Source of the DNA: Knoellia sinensis KCTC 19936
GTDB taxonomy: Bacteria > Actinomycetota > Actinomycetes > Actinomycetales > Dermatophilaceae
DNA length: 64,000 nt
NCBI RefSeq assembly: GCF_000768705.1
Contig: NZ_AVPJ01000004.1
Coordinates: 248,001-312,000, forward strand
Reading direction: 5' to 3'
A model generated the notes under the pieces. The model ran no database searches and was not told where the DNA came from. It was given only the letters and a program-made list of their open reading frames with translations. The translations under genes and the position numbers were made by a program. Shown here in pieces: positions 7,815-15,499 of this stretch. Each line of letters begins with the position of its first letter. The stretch's first letter is position 1.

Positions 7815-9410
7815 ATGACAGAGCCGTTCGAGTCGGCGAGGGCGAGCGCCCGTGAACGTGGCTCTGCGCTGGGGTTGGTCGAGTTGAGGGGCCTTGCCGA
7901 CGCCGCGTGGTGGGAGGGCGACGGAACGACCTCCATGGCGCTGGGGGAGGAGGTCTATCGACGACTCCATGGCGAGGGCCGTCTCGAGGAGGCCGCACGG
8001 CAAGCCCTCGACCTCGCGCTCGAGTGGGTCACCCGTGGCGACGTGACCATTGGGGAGGCATGGCTGGCTCGAGCCAGCCGAGTCCTCGACGGAGTCGGAA
8101 CGGCGGATGCACCAGTGGCGCACGGCTTCCTCCGCTTCGTCGAGACGTCGTTCGACCCGGACGTCGACGCGGACCCCAGGGCCGCGGCGGAGGCGGCGAA
8201 CGAACTCGCCGCCCTGGGCAGAAGCCACCCTGAGTCGCCACTGCTCTGCTTCTCCGGGGTGCTCGAGGGCCTGGCCGCGGTGCGGGACGGTCGAACGGCC
8301 GACGGGTTCCGGGCACTCGACGACGCCATGCTCGAGGTCTTGGCCGGCCGGGTGCCCCCGAAATGGTCCGGCGACATCTATTGCACCGTCATCAACCTCG
8401 CCCATGTGCTGGCGGACTGGGGTCGGATGCGGGACTGGACGGACGCTCTCGATCGCTGGGCGTCTCCACTTTCCCGGACCTTCATGTACTCGCCAGTCAC
8501 CCGAGTCCACCGCCTGCAGCTCATCGCCGCAGAAGGTGGCTGGGATGAGGTGCTCGAGGAAATGGAGAACCCGAGTGCCGCGCTCGTGGGCTCCCACGGG
8601 TGGCTCGCGGGTGAGGGCTACCGGGAGCTCGGCGACGTCCTGCGCCTCCGGGGGCGGCGGGAGGAAGCCTCGGTCGCCTACCGCCGGGCACGCGAGCTCG
8701 GCGTCGACCCACAGCCGGGGGAGGCCCTGCTTGCGCACGCGGCGGGGTCGTCGTCCGAGGCCGCGAACATGATCCGCGCGGCCATGGAGGGGCAGGGTCG
8801 GCTTGACCGCGCCAGGGTGCTCCTCTCGGCTGTCGAGGTGGGTCTGGCGATCGGCGACGCCGACCTCGTCGTCGGCTCAGCGGCGGAGCTGCGGGCGACA
8901 GCGACGTTGTACGGCACCCCTGGCCTTGCAGCCTGGGCGGACCACGCCGACGGACTGCTGGCCCTGGCTGACGGACGTCTGTCCGACGCGATCGCCTCCC
9001 TCAAGTCCGCCTTGCGCACCTACCGCGGTCAACGACTCCGGTATGCCGTCGCGCGCGTCCACGAGGATCTCGCCTCGGCGCGGCGCGAGACGGGGGAGGA
9101 CGCGGCGGCCGACGCGGATGCGGCGACCGCGCTGTCGATCTATCGGGACCTGGGCGCGGAGCCGGACGTCGCCAGGCTCTCGCCCGCAACCCGTCCGGGC
9201 GGCCTGACGGCGCGCGAGGAGGAGGTGCTCCGCCTCGTCGTGCGCGGCTCCAGCAACCGTGAGATTGCGGCAGAGCTCGTCATCAGCGACAAGACCGTGA
9301 GCCGCCACCTCGCCAACGTGTTCGTCAAGATCGGCGTCGGGTCGCGGACCGCAGCGGTCGCGTGGGCGCACGCGAACGGCATACACGATTCGCTGCAGAG
9401 GCCCCACTGA
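7815..9410 (+). CDS. Large LuxR-family transcriptional regulator with helical-repeat sensor region
   Basis: A 531-residue protein. The last ~65 residues are a LuxR/GerE winged helix (GGLTAREEEVLRLVVRGSSN, then NREIAAELVISDKTVSRHL and NVFVKIGVGSRTAAV). The preceding ~450 residues are alanine- and leucine-rich helical repeats of TPR type (for example EEASVAYRRARELG), with no ATPase P-loop, so it is not a full LAL regulator. The start follows a clear GGAGGCGAGG ribosome site. It is divergent from kynU (72 bp gap) and 95 bp upstream of a methyltransferase gene, so it may control either. The inducer is unknown. Confidence 0.85.
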   Translation: MTEPFESARASARERGSALGLVELRGLADAAWWEGDGTTSMALGEEVYRRLHGEGRLEEAARQALDLALEWVTRGDVTIGEAWLARASRVLDGVGTADAPVAHGFLRFVETSFDPDVDADPRAAAEAANELAALGRSHPESPLLCFSGVLEGLAAVRDGRTADGFRALDDAMLEVLAGRVPPKWSGDIYCTVINLAHVLADWGRMRDWTDALDRWASPLSRTFMYSPVTRVHRLQLIAAEGGWDEVLEEMENPSAALVGSHGWLAGEGYRELGDVLRLRGRREEASVAYRRARELGVDPQPGEALLAHAAGSSSEAANMIRAAMEGQGRLDRARVLLSAVEVGLAIGDADLVVGSAAELRATATLYGTPGLAAWADHADGLLALADGRLSDAIASLKSALRTYRGQRLRYAVARVHEDLASARRETGEDAAADADAATALSIYRDLGAEPDVARLSPATRPGGLTAREEEVLRLVVRGSSNREIAAELVISDKTVSRHLANVFVKIGVGSRTAAVAWAHANGIHDSLQRPH

Positions 9411-9453
9411 AACCTGCACGATCTGGCCGATGCGGACGAGGTGACCGGGTTCC

Positions 9454-9459
9454 TAGCGT
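9454..9459 (+). promoter_or_regulatory. Putative -10 element (TAGCGT) of the methyltransferase gene
   Basis: TAGCGT lies 46 nt before the ATG at 9506, with GAAGGAGCAGGAAG as ribosome-binding stretch between. It suggests that the methyltransferase has its own promoter rather than only readthrough from the LuxR gene. Confidence 0.4.
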
Positions 9460-9505
9460 CGGTGGTGCGGGCCACACCGCCCGCCGCACGGAAGGAGCAG
9501 GAAGC

Positions 9506-10573
9506 ATGAGCGCCACCACGACACTGGAGCAGCAGGAGACGCCGGCCGCCCTCGAGCGGCTGGTGCAGGTCTTCAATGACGGCAGCATCGCGATCCTTTG
9601 CGGCATCGGCTATGACACGGGACTGTTCGACACCCTGGCCACCCTTCCTCCGGCGACGAGCCACCAAGTCGCCGACGCCGCCGGGCTCGACGAGCGCTAC
9701 GTGAGGGAATGGCTCGGCGGTATGGCGGCCGCTGGATTCGTCGACTACGACTCCGACAGCCGGACCTACGCACTCTGTCCGGAGCACGCGCCGTTCCTCA
9801 CCGGACCGACTGCTGACAATCTCGCGCGCTCGATGCGTCTTGTCTCGTTCATGGGCCAGGTCGCCCCGCTGGTCGTCGAGCACTTCCGAATCGGTGGCGG
9901 CCTGACCTACGAAGAGTCCCCAGGGTTCCACGTTGGCCAGGCCGAGGAGTCCGCGGCCGTGCACGACGGCTCGCTCATCGACCGAATCATCCCCCTCACG
10001 GGCTTGGTCGGTCGACTGCAGGAAGGCATCGAGGTCGCGGACATTGGCTGTGGACAGGGACACGCGATCAACCTCCTCGCCCGAGAGTTCCCGCGGAGCA
10101 CGTTCACCGGATACGACCTCAGTGGCGAGACCGTGGCGGTGGGTCGCGCCGAGGCGCATGAGTGGGGTCTGGGCAATGCCACGTTCGTCGAGTGCGATGT
10201 GGCCCGCCCGATCCACTCGGCGGCGTTCGATCTCGTCACAGCGTTCGACGCCATCCATGACCAAGCCCACCCCGCCACAGTGCTCGCCAACGTCCACACG
10301 GCCCTCCGGACCGGCGGCACCTTTCTCATGGTCGACATCAAGGCGTCCAGCCACCTCGAGCGGAACTTCGACCTGCCCTGGGCGAGCTTCCTCTATGCCA
10401 TCTCGATCAGCCACTGCATGTCGGTGTCCCTGGGTCAGGGCGGCGACGGGCTCGGCACGGTGTGGGGAGTCGAACTCGCGGAACGCATGCTCAAGGATGC
10501 TGGCTTCGCCACGGTCGACCTGCACGAACTGGAGGAGGACCCGTTCAACGCCTACTTCGTGGCCAGGACCTGA
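9506..10573 (+). CDS. Class I SAM-dependent methyltransferase with N-terminal winged helix (Rv2258c-like)
   Basis: A 355-residue protein. Residues ~1-100 look like a winged-helix dimerisation domain (TSHQVADAAGLDERYVREWL). The Rossmann SAM domain follows, with motif I VADIGCGQGHAINLLA near residue 180, acidic loop TGYDLSGE, and VTAFDAIHDQAHP. The length and two-domain plan match the mycobacterial Rv2258c group of small-molecule methyltransferases, whose substrate is not known. The end overlaps the convergent acetyltransferase gene by 22 bp. A LuxR gene directly upstream is the likely regulator, by position only. Confidence 0.85.
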   Translation: MSATTTLEQQETPAALERLVQVFNDGSIAILCGIGYDTGLFDTLATLPPATSHQVADAAGLDERYVREWLGGMAAAGFVDYDSDSRTYALCPEHAPFLTGPTADNLARSMRLVSFMGQVAPLVVEHFRIGGGLTYEESPGFHVGQAEESAAVHDGSLIDRIIPLTGLVGRLQEGIEVADIGCGQGHAINLLAREFPRSTFTGYDLSGETVAVGRAEAHEWGLGNATFVECDVARPIHSAAFDLVTAFDAIHDQAHPATVLANVHTALRTGGTFLMVDIKASSHLERNFDLPWASFLYAISISHCMSVSLGQGGDGLGTVWGVELAERMLKDAGFATVDLHELEEDPFNAYFVART

Positions 10574-11079
10574 TCGAGCACCATGAAGGCCACGTCTGGC
10601 GCGCCGTCGGGCAGCCACGCGGGCCTCCGGTGGCCGATGACCCTCCAGCCTCGTTTCCGGTAGTACAGACCTGCATGGGTCTCCTCACCGACGACTTCGA
10701 GGACGGGGTCACGGCCCAGCGCCCGGATCTCGTCGATGGCACGCCCAAGAAGCGCACCACCGATGCCTGCCGCGCCGTGTCCGGGACCGACGAAGAGGAT
10801 CGACACCTCGCCGAACCCCTCGCCGGGGCGGCCGAGGATCTCGGACCACAGCGGCGCTCCCCAGCCGACGGCGACATCCGTGACGGCGACGTGGCCAGCC
10901 AACTCCCCGTCCACCTCCGCCACCCAGGCCCCGAGCTCGCCCGGTCGGGCGATGAAGTCCTCGACCGGGAAGTCCAGGGGCCAGAAGTGCGGGTAGCCCG
11001 ATGTCGACTGCTGTGCGCCGAGGAGCTCCGCGAGCACAGGGAGGTCGTATGGTCGGCGGCTACGAATCGTCACGGACAC
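10552..11079 (-). CDS. GNAT-family N-acetyltransferase
   Basis: A small single-domain GNAT protein (175 residues from the GTG at 11079). It has the acetyl-CoA loop as [20 protein letters not shown], preceded by EVSILFVG (beta-4), and ends with [13 protein letters not shown], all normal for GNATs. The substrate cannot be told. Upstream in-frame GTG codons at 11088 and 11085 would add 2-3 residues. I prefer 11079 because TACCGT (11092-11087, minus strand) stands exactly 7 nt before it. Divergent from pdxT (55 bp) and convergent with the methyltransferase (22 bp overlap). Confidence 0.85.
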   Translation of the reverse strand: MSVTIRSRRPYDLPVLAELLGAQQSTSGYPHFWPLDFPVEDFIARPGELGAWVAEVDGELAGHVAVTDVAVGWGAPLWSEILGRPGEGFGEVSILFVGPGHGAAGIGGALLGRAIDEIRALGRDPVLEVVGEETHAGLYYRKRGWRVIGHRRPAWLPDGAPDVAFMVLDQVLATK

Positions 11080-11121
11080 GGGCACCACGGTAGGCCCGGA
11101 CGACGCTGGGTCGCGCGGACG

Positions 11122-11127
11122 TACGAT
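11122..11127 (+). promoter_or_regulatory. -10 element (TACGAT) of pdxT, leaderless spacing
   Basis: TACGAT lies 7 nt before the GTG start of pdxT, so the transcript would begin at the start codon. No ribosome-binding site is visible, which agrees with leaderless translation. Confidence 0.5.
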
Positions 11128-11134
11128 TCGCGAC

Positions 11135-11737
11135 GTGACTGCTCAGCCCACCATCGGAGTCCTCGCCGTCCAAGGGGACGTGCGCGAGCACGTCCGCGCC
11201 CTCGAGTTGGCCGGGGCGCGAACCCTCGCAGTCCGGCGCCCCAGCGAGGTTGCGGCCATCGACGGACTCGTCATCCCCGGTGGCGAGTCGACGACCATGG
11301 ACAAGCTGTGTCGCATCTTCGACCTGCGAGACCCGCTGGTGGCTCGACTTCAGGCCGGGATGCCGGCCTACGGCTCCTGTGCCGGGATGATCATGCTCGC
11401 GGACCGGATCCTTGACGGGCACCGCGACCAGCAAACCCTGGGCGGCATCGACATGACGGTGCGGCGGAACGCCTTCGGGCGCCAGGTGGATTCTTTCGAG
11501 GATGACCTCCGAATCCGTGAGCTCGGCCCTGAGCCGGTGCGTGCCGTGTTCATCCGCGCTCCGTGGGTCGAGGAGATCGGGGACGACGTCCACGTGCTCG
11601 CCAGCGTCCACGTCGAAGGAACCGACCACCCCGTCGCGGTGCGCCAGGGCAATCTCCTCGCGACGAGCTTCCACCCCGAGGTCACCGGCGACCACCGCTT
11701 CCACCAGTTCTTCGTCGACATGGTTCGTCACGCCTGA
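11135..11737 (+). CDS. pdxT: Pyridoxal 5'-phosphate synthase glutaminase subunit PdxT
   Basis: A 200-residue class I glutamine amidotransferase that hydrolyses glutamine and channels ammonia to PdxS. It shows [13 protein letters not shown], the oxyanion motif PGGESTTM, the nucleophile in [11 protein letters not shown], the internal [12 protein letters not shown] signature, and the catalytic His-Glu in [10 protein letters not shown]. The GTG start has a leaderless -10 box. It is followed by yebC, the order seen across actinobacteria. It is far from pdxS here, with its own promoter, so the two PLP synthase subunits are not in one operon. Confidence 0.97.
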   Translation: MTAQPTIGVLAVQGDVREHVRALELAGARTLAVRRPSEVAAIDGLVIPGGESTTMDKLCRIFDLRDPLVARLQAGMPAYGSCAGMIMLADRILDGHRDQQTLGGIDMTVRRNAFGRQVDSFEDDLRIRELGPEPVRAVFIRAPWVEEIGDDVHVLASVHVEGTDHPVAVRQGNLLATSFHPEVTGDHRFHQFFVDMVRHA

Positions 11738-11832
11738 TCGACCGGGTCCGAGGCAACACCGAAACGGGCCCACACGGCATACGGCTTAGGATCGACGGCG
11801 AGTCCTGCACGTTCACAGCACGAGGAGACACC

Positions 11833-12591
11833 TTGTCCGGCCACTCCAAATGGGCGACCACGAAGCACAAGAAGGCCGCCATCGACGCCAAGCGCGGCAA
11901 GCTCTTCGCCAAGCTGATCAAGAACATCGAGGTCGCGGCCCGCACGGGTGGTGGCGACCCGACGGGCAACCCGACGCTCTACGACGCCATCCAGAAGGCC
12001 AAGAAGAGCTCGGTCCCCAACAACAACATCGACAACGCGGTCAAGCGCGGCTCCGGTGCGACGGCCGGCGGCGCCGACTGGGAAACCATCACCTACGAGG
12101 GCTACGCGCCCGGTGGTGTCGCCATCCTCATCGAGTGCCTCACCGACAACCGCAACCGCGCCGCGGCCGAGGTTCGCACCGCCCTGACCCGCAACGGCGG
12201 CCAGCTCGGTGACCCGGGCTCGGTGGCGTATGTGTTCGACCGCAAGGGTGTCGTCGTCGTTCCCAAGGGCGACAAGACCGAAGACGACATTCTCGAGGTC
12301 GTCCTCGAGGCCGGCGCCGACGAGGTCAACGACCTCGGTGAGTCCTTCGAGATCATCTCCGAGGCCACCGACTTCGTCGCCGTCCGCAAGGCGGTGCAGG
12401 ACGCCGGCATCGACTACGACTCGGCCGAGGCATCCTGGGTGCCCAACCTCCAGGTGCCCTTGGATCTCGACGGCGCCAAGAAGATGATCCGCGTCATCGA
12501 GGCGCTGGAGGACTCGGACGACGTCCAGGACGTCTTCGCCAACGGCGACATCCCCGACGACGTCCTCGCCGAGCTCGAGGCCGAAGGCTGA
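11833..12591 (+). CDS. YebC/PmpR-family protein (TACO1 family)
   Basis: A 252-residue protein of the YebC family. Members act as DNA-binding regulators or, as shown for some bacterial YebC and human TACO1, help ribosomes through difficult sequences such as proline runs. The N-terminus [20 protein letters not shown] and the [14 protein letters not shown] loop are diagnostic. The open frame runs upstream, but the TTG at 11833 gives exactly the family N-terminus and sits after the ribosome site GAGGAGA (11822-11828). TAGGAT at 11787-11792 is a plausible -10. In the usual place between pdxT and ruvC. Confidence 0.95.
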   Translation: MSGHSKWATTKHKKAAIDAKRGKLFAKLIKNIEVAARTGGGDPTGNPTLYDAIQKAKKSSVPNNNIDNAVKRGSGATAGGADWETITYEGYAPGGVAILIECLTDNRNRAAAEVRTALTRNGGQLGDPGSVAYVFDRKGVVVVPKGDKTEDDILEVVLEAGADEVNDLGESFEIISEATDFVAVRKAVQDAGIDYDSAEASWVPNLQVPLDLDGAKKMIRVIEALEDSDDVQDVFANGDIPDDVLAELEAEG

Positions 12592-12613
12592 TCGCACGGC
12601 CCTGCGTGTTGCT

Positions 12614-12685
12614 GCGCGCCGCCTTCCACCACGCTGTGTAGCGTGGCACCGAACACCTGTTCGGTTCTCTTGGAAGGCGGCGCGC
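12614..12685 (+). promoter_or_regulatory. Folded ruvC leader with nested hairpins covering the ribosome site
   Basis: Perfect 15-bp arms GCGCGCCGCCTTCCA (12614-12628) and TGGAAGGCGGCGCGC (12671-12685) end right at the ruvC GTG. Between them lie a 7-bp hairpin CCACGCT/AGCGTGG (12629-12646) and the LexA palindrome (12649-12664), giving a three-way junction. GGAAGG, the only ribosome-binding stretch, is inside the 3' arm. If the mRNA starts upstream of 12614 the fold would hide it. If it starts near the TAGCGT box it would not. Confidence 0.5.
12649..12664 (+). promoter_or_regulatory. LexA-binding SOS box of ruvCAB
   Basis: CCGAACACCTGTTCGG contains GAAC-N4-GTTC, the core of the Gram-positive/actinobacterial LexA operator (Cheo box). 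It lies 22 bp before the ruvC start, just downstream of a possible -10 hexamer TAGCGT (12639-12644). This predicts DNA-damage induction of ruvCAB. Confidence 0.85.
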
Positions 12686-13198
12686 GTGCGCGTTCTCGGC
12701 ATGGATCCCGGCCTCACCCGGTGCGGCCTCGGAGTCGTGGACGGACGGGCGGGGCGCGCGACCATGGTCGCGGTCGGAGTCGTGCGCACGCCCTCGGACG
12801 CCGAGCCGTCCCACCGCCTGATGTTCCTCGAACGAGAACTCGAAGGATGGCTCGACAGGTTCGAGCCCGACGTCCTCGCGGTGGAGCGGGTCTTCGCCGA
12901 CACCAACGTCACCCAGGTCATGAATACCGCCCATGCGACCGCGATCGCTCTGCTCACCGCGGGCAAGCGCGACATTCCCGTGGTCTTCCACACTCCGACC
13001 GAGGTCAAGGCCGCGGTCACGGGCACTGGTCGCGCCGACAAGTCACAGGTCACCTCCATGGTCACGCGCATTCTCAAGCTCTCCTCACCACCGAAGCCGG
13101 CAGATGCCGCAGACGCCCTGGCGCTGGCGATCTGCCATCTGTGGCGGGGGGCGGCGACGGCCCGCCTCGACGCCCTCGCCAAGGCAGGTGCCCGGTGA
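12686..13198 (+). CDS. ruvC: Crossover junction endodeoxyribonuclease RuvC
   Basis: A 170-residue Holliday-junction resolvase that works with RuvAB in recombination repair. The catalytic acidic residues are visible: D in [15 protein letters not shown] in [11 protein letters not shown], and the pair in [14 protein letters not shown]. Length is normal, with a short C-terminal tail. The GTG start follows GGAAGG and a folded leader containing a LexA box. It overlaps ruvA by 4 bp (GTGA) as the first gene of ruvCAB. Confidence 0.97.
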   Translation: MRVLGMDPGLTRCGLGVVDGRAGRATMVAVGVVRTPSDAEPSHRLMFLERELEGWLDRFEPDVLAVERVFADTNVTQVMNTAHATAIALLTAGKRDIPVVFHTPTEVKAAVTGTGRADKSQVTSMVTRILKLSSPPKPADAADALALAICHLWRGAATARLDALAKAGAR

Positions 13199-13800
13199 TC
13201 GCCTCACTGTCGGGTCACGTGGGGCACGTCGGACTCGACCGAATCGTCCTCCAGGTCGGGGGAGTGGGGATGCTCGTCCACACGACGCCTCGGACGGCCG
13301 GTGAGCTGCGGACGGGTCAGGAGGCGACAGTTGCCACCACTCTGATCGTGCGCGAGGAGTCACTGACGCTCTTCGGCTTCGGATCGGTGGCGGAGCGCGA
13401 CATGTTCGAGACCGTGCAGACGGTCTCCGGCGTGGGGCCGCGTCTCGCGCTGGCGATGTTGTCGGTCCTCACCCCCGACGAGGTCCGCGCGGCGCTCACG
13501 ACCGGCGACGTCGCGACCCTGACCAAGATTCCCGGTGTCGGCAAGAAGAGTGCGGAGCGTCTCGTTCTCGAACTCAAGGACAAAGTGGGTATGCCGTCCG
13601 GCTCGGCGGGTGCCGACGTCACCTCCGCGTCGGCTCCCTCCGGAGATGCGCGCCGCGATCAGGTGGCCGAGGCCCTCGTGGGTCTCGGATGGTCGTCGAA
13701 GCAGGCGAGCGATGCCGTGGCAACGGTGTCCACGGCAGCGGACCCTGACGCCTCCGTCGCGGCCCTGTTGCGCATGGCCCTCCGGGAACTCGGCCGATGA
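13195..13800 (+). CDS. ruvA: Holliday junction branch migration protein RuvA
   Basis: A 201-residue RuvA that forms the tetrameric shell around the Holliday junction and loads RuvB. N-terminal OB domain [20 protein letters not shown]; the two helix-hairpin-helix motifs [12 protein letters not shown] and [19 protein letters not shown]; an acidic/serine linker; then the C-terminal RuvB-binding domain ([20 protein letters not shown]). The GTG start overlaps the ruvC stop and the stop overlaps ruvB ATG, both by 4 bp, so the three are translationally coupled. A longer open frame upstream is not used, since its extra part matches nothing in the family. Confidence 0.97.
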   Translation: MIASLSGHVGHVGLDRIVLQVGGVGMLVHTTPRTAGELRTGQEATVATTLIVREESLTLFGFGSVAERDMFETVQTVSGVGPRLALAMLSVLTPDEVRAALTTGDVATLTKIPGVGKKSAERLVLELKDKVGMPSGSAGADVTSASAPSGDARRDQVAEALVGLGWSSKQASDAVATVSTAADPDASVAALLRMALRELGR

Positions 13801-14984
13801 GCCCCTCACCCGCCAAGCGCACCGCGACGAGCGTGGACGACGCCGGCGGGAGCACGCGGGGGTTCCGGTCCGACATCGTCGAAGCGGAGTTGGGGGAGGA
13901 CCGAGGGCCCGACGGGTCGCTCGACGCGACGGCACGGATCGTCGATGCCGGTGCCGACAGCGACGACGAGCGCGTGGTCGAGGCGGCGCTGCGACCCAAG
14001 CGGCTGGCTGAGTTCCCCGGTCAGACGCGGGTTCGCGACCAACTCTCACTCGTGCTGGAGGCCGCCCGTCGTCGCGGGAGCGTCCCGGACCACATCCTGC
14101 TGTCCGGCCCTCCAGGCCTGGGCAAGACGACGCTCGCGCTGATCGTGGCCGCAGAACTGGAGCGCCCGATCAGGATCACGTCCGGTCCCGCCATCCAGCA
14201 CGCCGGTGATCTCGCCGCAGTGCTCTCGTCCCTCGACGAGGGGGAGGTGCTCTTTCTCGATGAGATTCACCGGATGTCGCGTTCGGCGGAGGAGATGCTC
14301 TACCTCGCGATGGAGGACTTCCGCGTCGACGTCATCGTCGGCAAGGGCCCGGGTGCGACAGCGATTCCGCTGGAGTTGCCGCCCTTCACCGTCGTCGGGG
14401 CGACGACGCGGTCGGGCCTGTTGCCGGCGCCGCTGCGCGACCGGTTCGGGTTCACGGGGCACCTCGACTACTACGACGCGAGCGACCTCACGACCATCCT
14501 CCACCGATCCTCCGGGCTGCTCGACGTGGACGCCGACGAGGCGGGCATCGCCGAGATCGCTGGTCGTTCGCGAGGCACTCCGCGGATCGCGAACCGGCTG
14601 CTGCGGCGGGTGCGCGACTGGGCGCAGGTGCACGGGACCGGCCGCGTCGACCTCGAAGCAGCCCACGAAGCGCTGAGCCTGTTCGACGTCGACGACGCGG
14701 GACTCGACCGTCTCGACCGCGCGGTCCTCGATGCCCTCTGCAAGCGATTCGGTGGTGGGCCGGTCGGGTTGTCGACCCTCGCTATCGCCGTCGGCGAAGA
14801 ATCCGACACGGTCGAGACCGTCGCCGAGCCCTATCTCGTGCGCGAGGGCTTCATGGTGCGCACACCGCGCGGCCGGGCTGCCTCGCCGCGAGCCTGGTCC
14901 CACCTCGGACTCACGCCGCCGCGAGACGCCATGGCGCAGGACGTCCTGCCCCTGGACGAGGGTGGCGGCCGGTTCGGTAGGTGA
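13797..14984 (+). CDS. ruvB: Holliday junction branch migration ATPase RuvB
   Basis: A 395-residue AAA+ motor that drives branch migration. Walker [13 protein letters not shown], Walker [10 protein letters not shown], sensor 1 [10 protein letters not shown], arginine finger in LRDRFGF, and the C-terminal winged helix with [12 protein letters not shown] are all present. It is longer than the usual ~340 residues because of an acidic, poorly conserved extension of about 50 residues before the canonical [13 protein letters not shown]. In-frame ATG at 13797 overlaps ruvA, so the extension is probably real. A nested stem begins directly after the stop. Confidence 0.97.
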   Translation: MSPSPAKRTATSVDDAGGSTRGFRSDIVEAELGEDRGPDGSLDATARIVDAGADSDDERVVEAALRPKRLAEFPGQTRVRDQLSLVLEAARRRGSVPDHILLSGPPGLGKTTLALIVAAELERPIRITSGPAIQHAGDLAAVLSSLDEGEVLFLDEIHRMSRSAEEMLYLAMEDFRVDVIVGKGPGATAIPLELPPFTVVGATTRSGLLPAPLRDRFGFTGHLDYYDASDLTTILHRSSGLLDVDADEAGIAEIAGRSRGTPRIANRLLRRVRDWAQVHGTGRVDLEAAHEALSLFDVDDAGLDRLDRAVLDALCKRFGGGPVGLSTLAIAVGEESDTVETVAEPYLVREGFMVRTPRGRAASPRAWSHLGLTPPRDAMAQDVLPLDEGGGRFGR

Positions 14985-15041
14985 CCGATGCGTGGTCGTG
15001 AGCACCCGGCATACGGGCTGATGGTCACGATCGGGCATCGG
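14985..15041 (+). terminator. Nested hairpin after ruvB
   Basis: CCGATGC (14985-14991) pairs with GCATCGG (15035-15041), TCGTGA with TCACGA, and CCCG with CGGG at the tip (around a GGCATAC word). It starts immediately after the ruvB stop and is the likely end of the ruv transcript. No T run. Confidence 0.5.
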
Positions 15042-15075
15042 AGTGGCGATGGGCACCCCAGAGGGGTGTCAGGCG

Positions 15076-15104
15076 TTGGTGATGGTGAACGCGTCACCTA
15101 TGCT
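15076..15104 (+). promoter_or_regulatory. Promoter of the yajC-secD-secF-apt run
   Basis: TTGGTG (15076-15081), a 17-nt spacer and TATGCT (15099-15104) form a good -35/-10 pair. The start would be near 15111, leaving a leader of about 77 nt that contains the hairpin GGCCCGG/CCGGGCC (15113-15132). Confidence 0.6.
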
Positions 15105-15187
15105 GGCTCGACGGCCCGGCGTCGACCGGGCCGCTGACGTGCCCAGCAGCGTGGCGGGCACTCTGATCCAGACTCGAAGGACACTCC

Positions 15188-15499
15188 ATGAATTCCGGTG
15201 CCGGCCTCGGCAACCTGCTCGTGCTTGCCCTGCCCCTTCTGCTGCTGGCGTTCCTCATGTTCAGCCAGCGCAAGCGTGGTCGGCAGATTCAGGACTTCCA
15301 GGCATCACTCAGTGTCGGTGACAAGGTCGTGCTGACCTCGGGTCTCTACGGCACCATCACCGCGCTCGACGACGTCGTCGCGACGCTCGAGGTCGCGCCC
15401 GGTGTCCAGGTCCGCGCCGACCGTCGGGCCGTGGGCCTCAGCCAGCCCGAGAGCGGTCCTTCCACGACGACGCCCGACACGACCCCCGAGGCCAGCTGA
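15188..15499 (+). CDS. yajC: Preprotein translocase subunit YajC
   Basis: A 103-residue single-span inner-membrane protein that joins SecDF in the holotranslocon. One hydrophobic helix (LLVLALPLLLLAFLMFSQRK, about residues 10-29) is followed by the family core KRGRQIQDFQASLSVGDKVV and LTSGLYGTI. The acidic Ser/Thr-rich tail is variable. It overlaps secD by one base (TGATG). Together with secD and secF it is the standard accessory Sec operon. Confidence 0.95.
   Translation: MNSGAGLGNLLVLALPLLLLAFLMFSQRKRGRQIQDFQASLSVGDKVVLTSGLYGTITALDDVVATLEVAPGVQVRADRRAVGLSQPESGPSTTTPDTTPEAS

Noticed and set aside
6498-8738. Longer kynureninase frame reaching 8738
   Set aside because: The extra ~330 codons are opposite the LuxR gene and match no kynureninase; the ATG at 7742 gives the normal protein.
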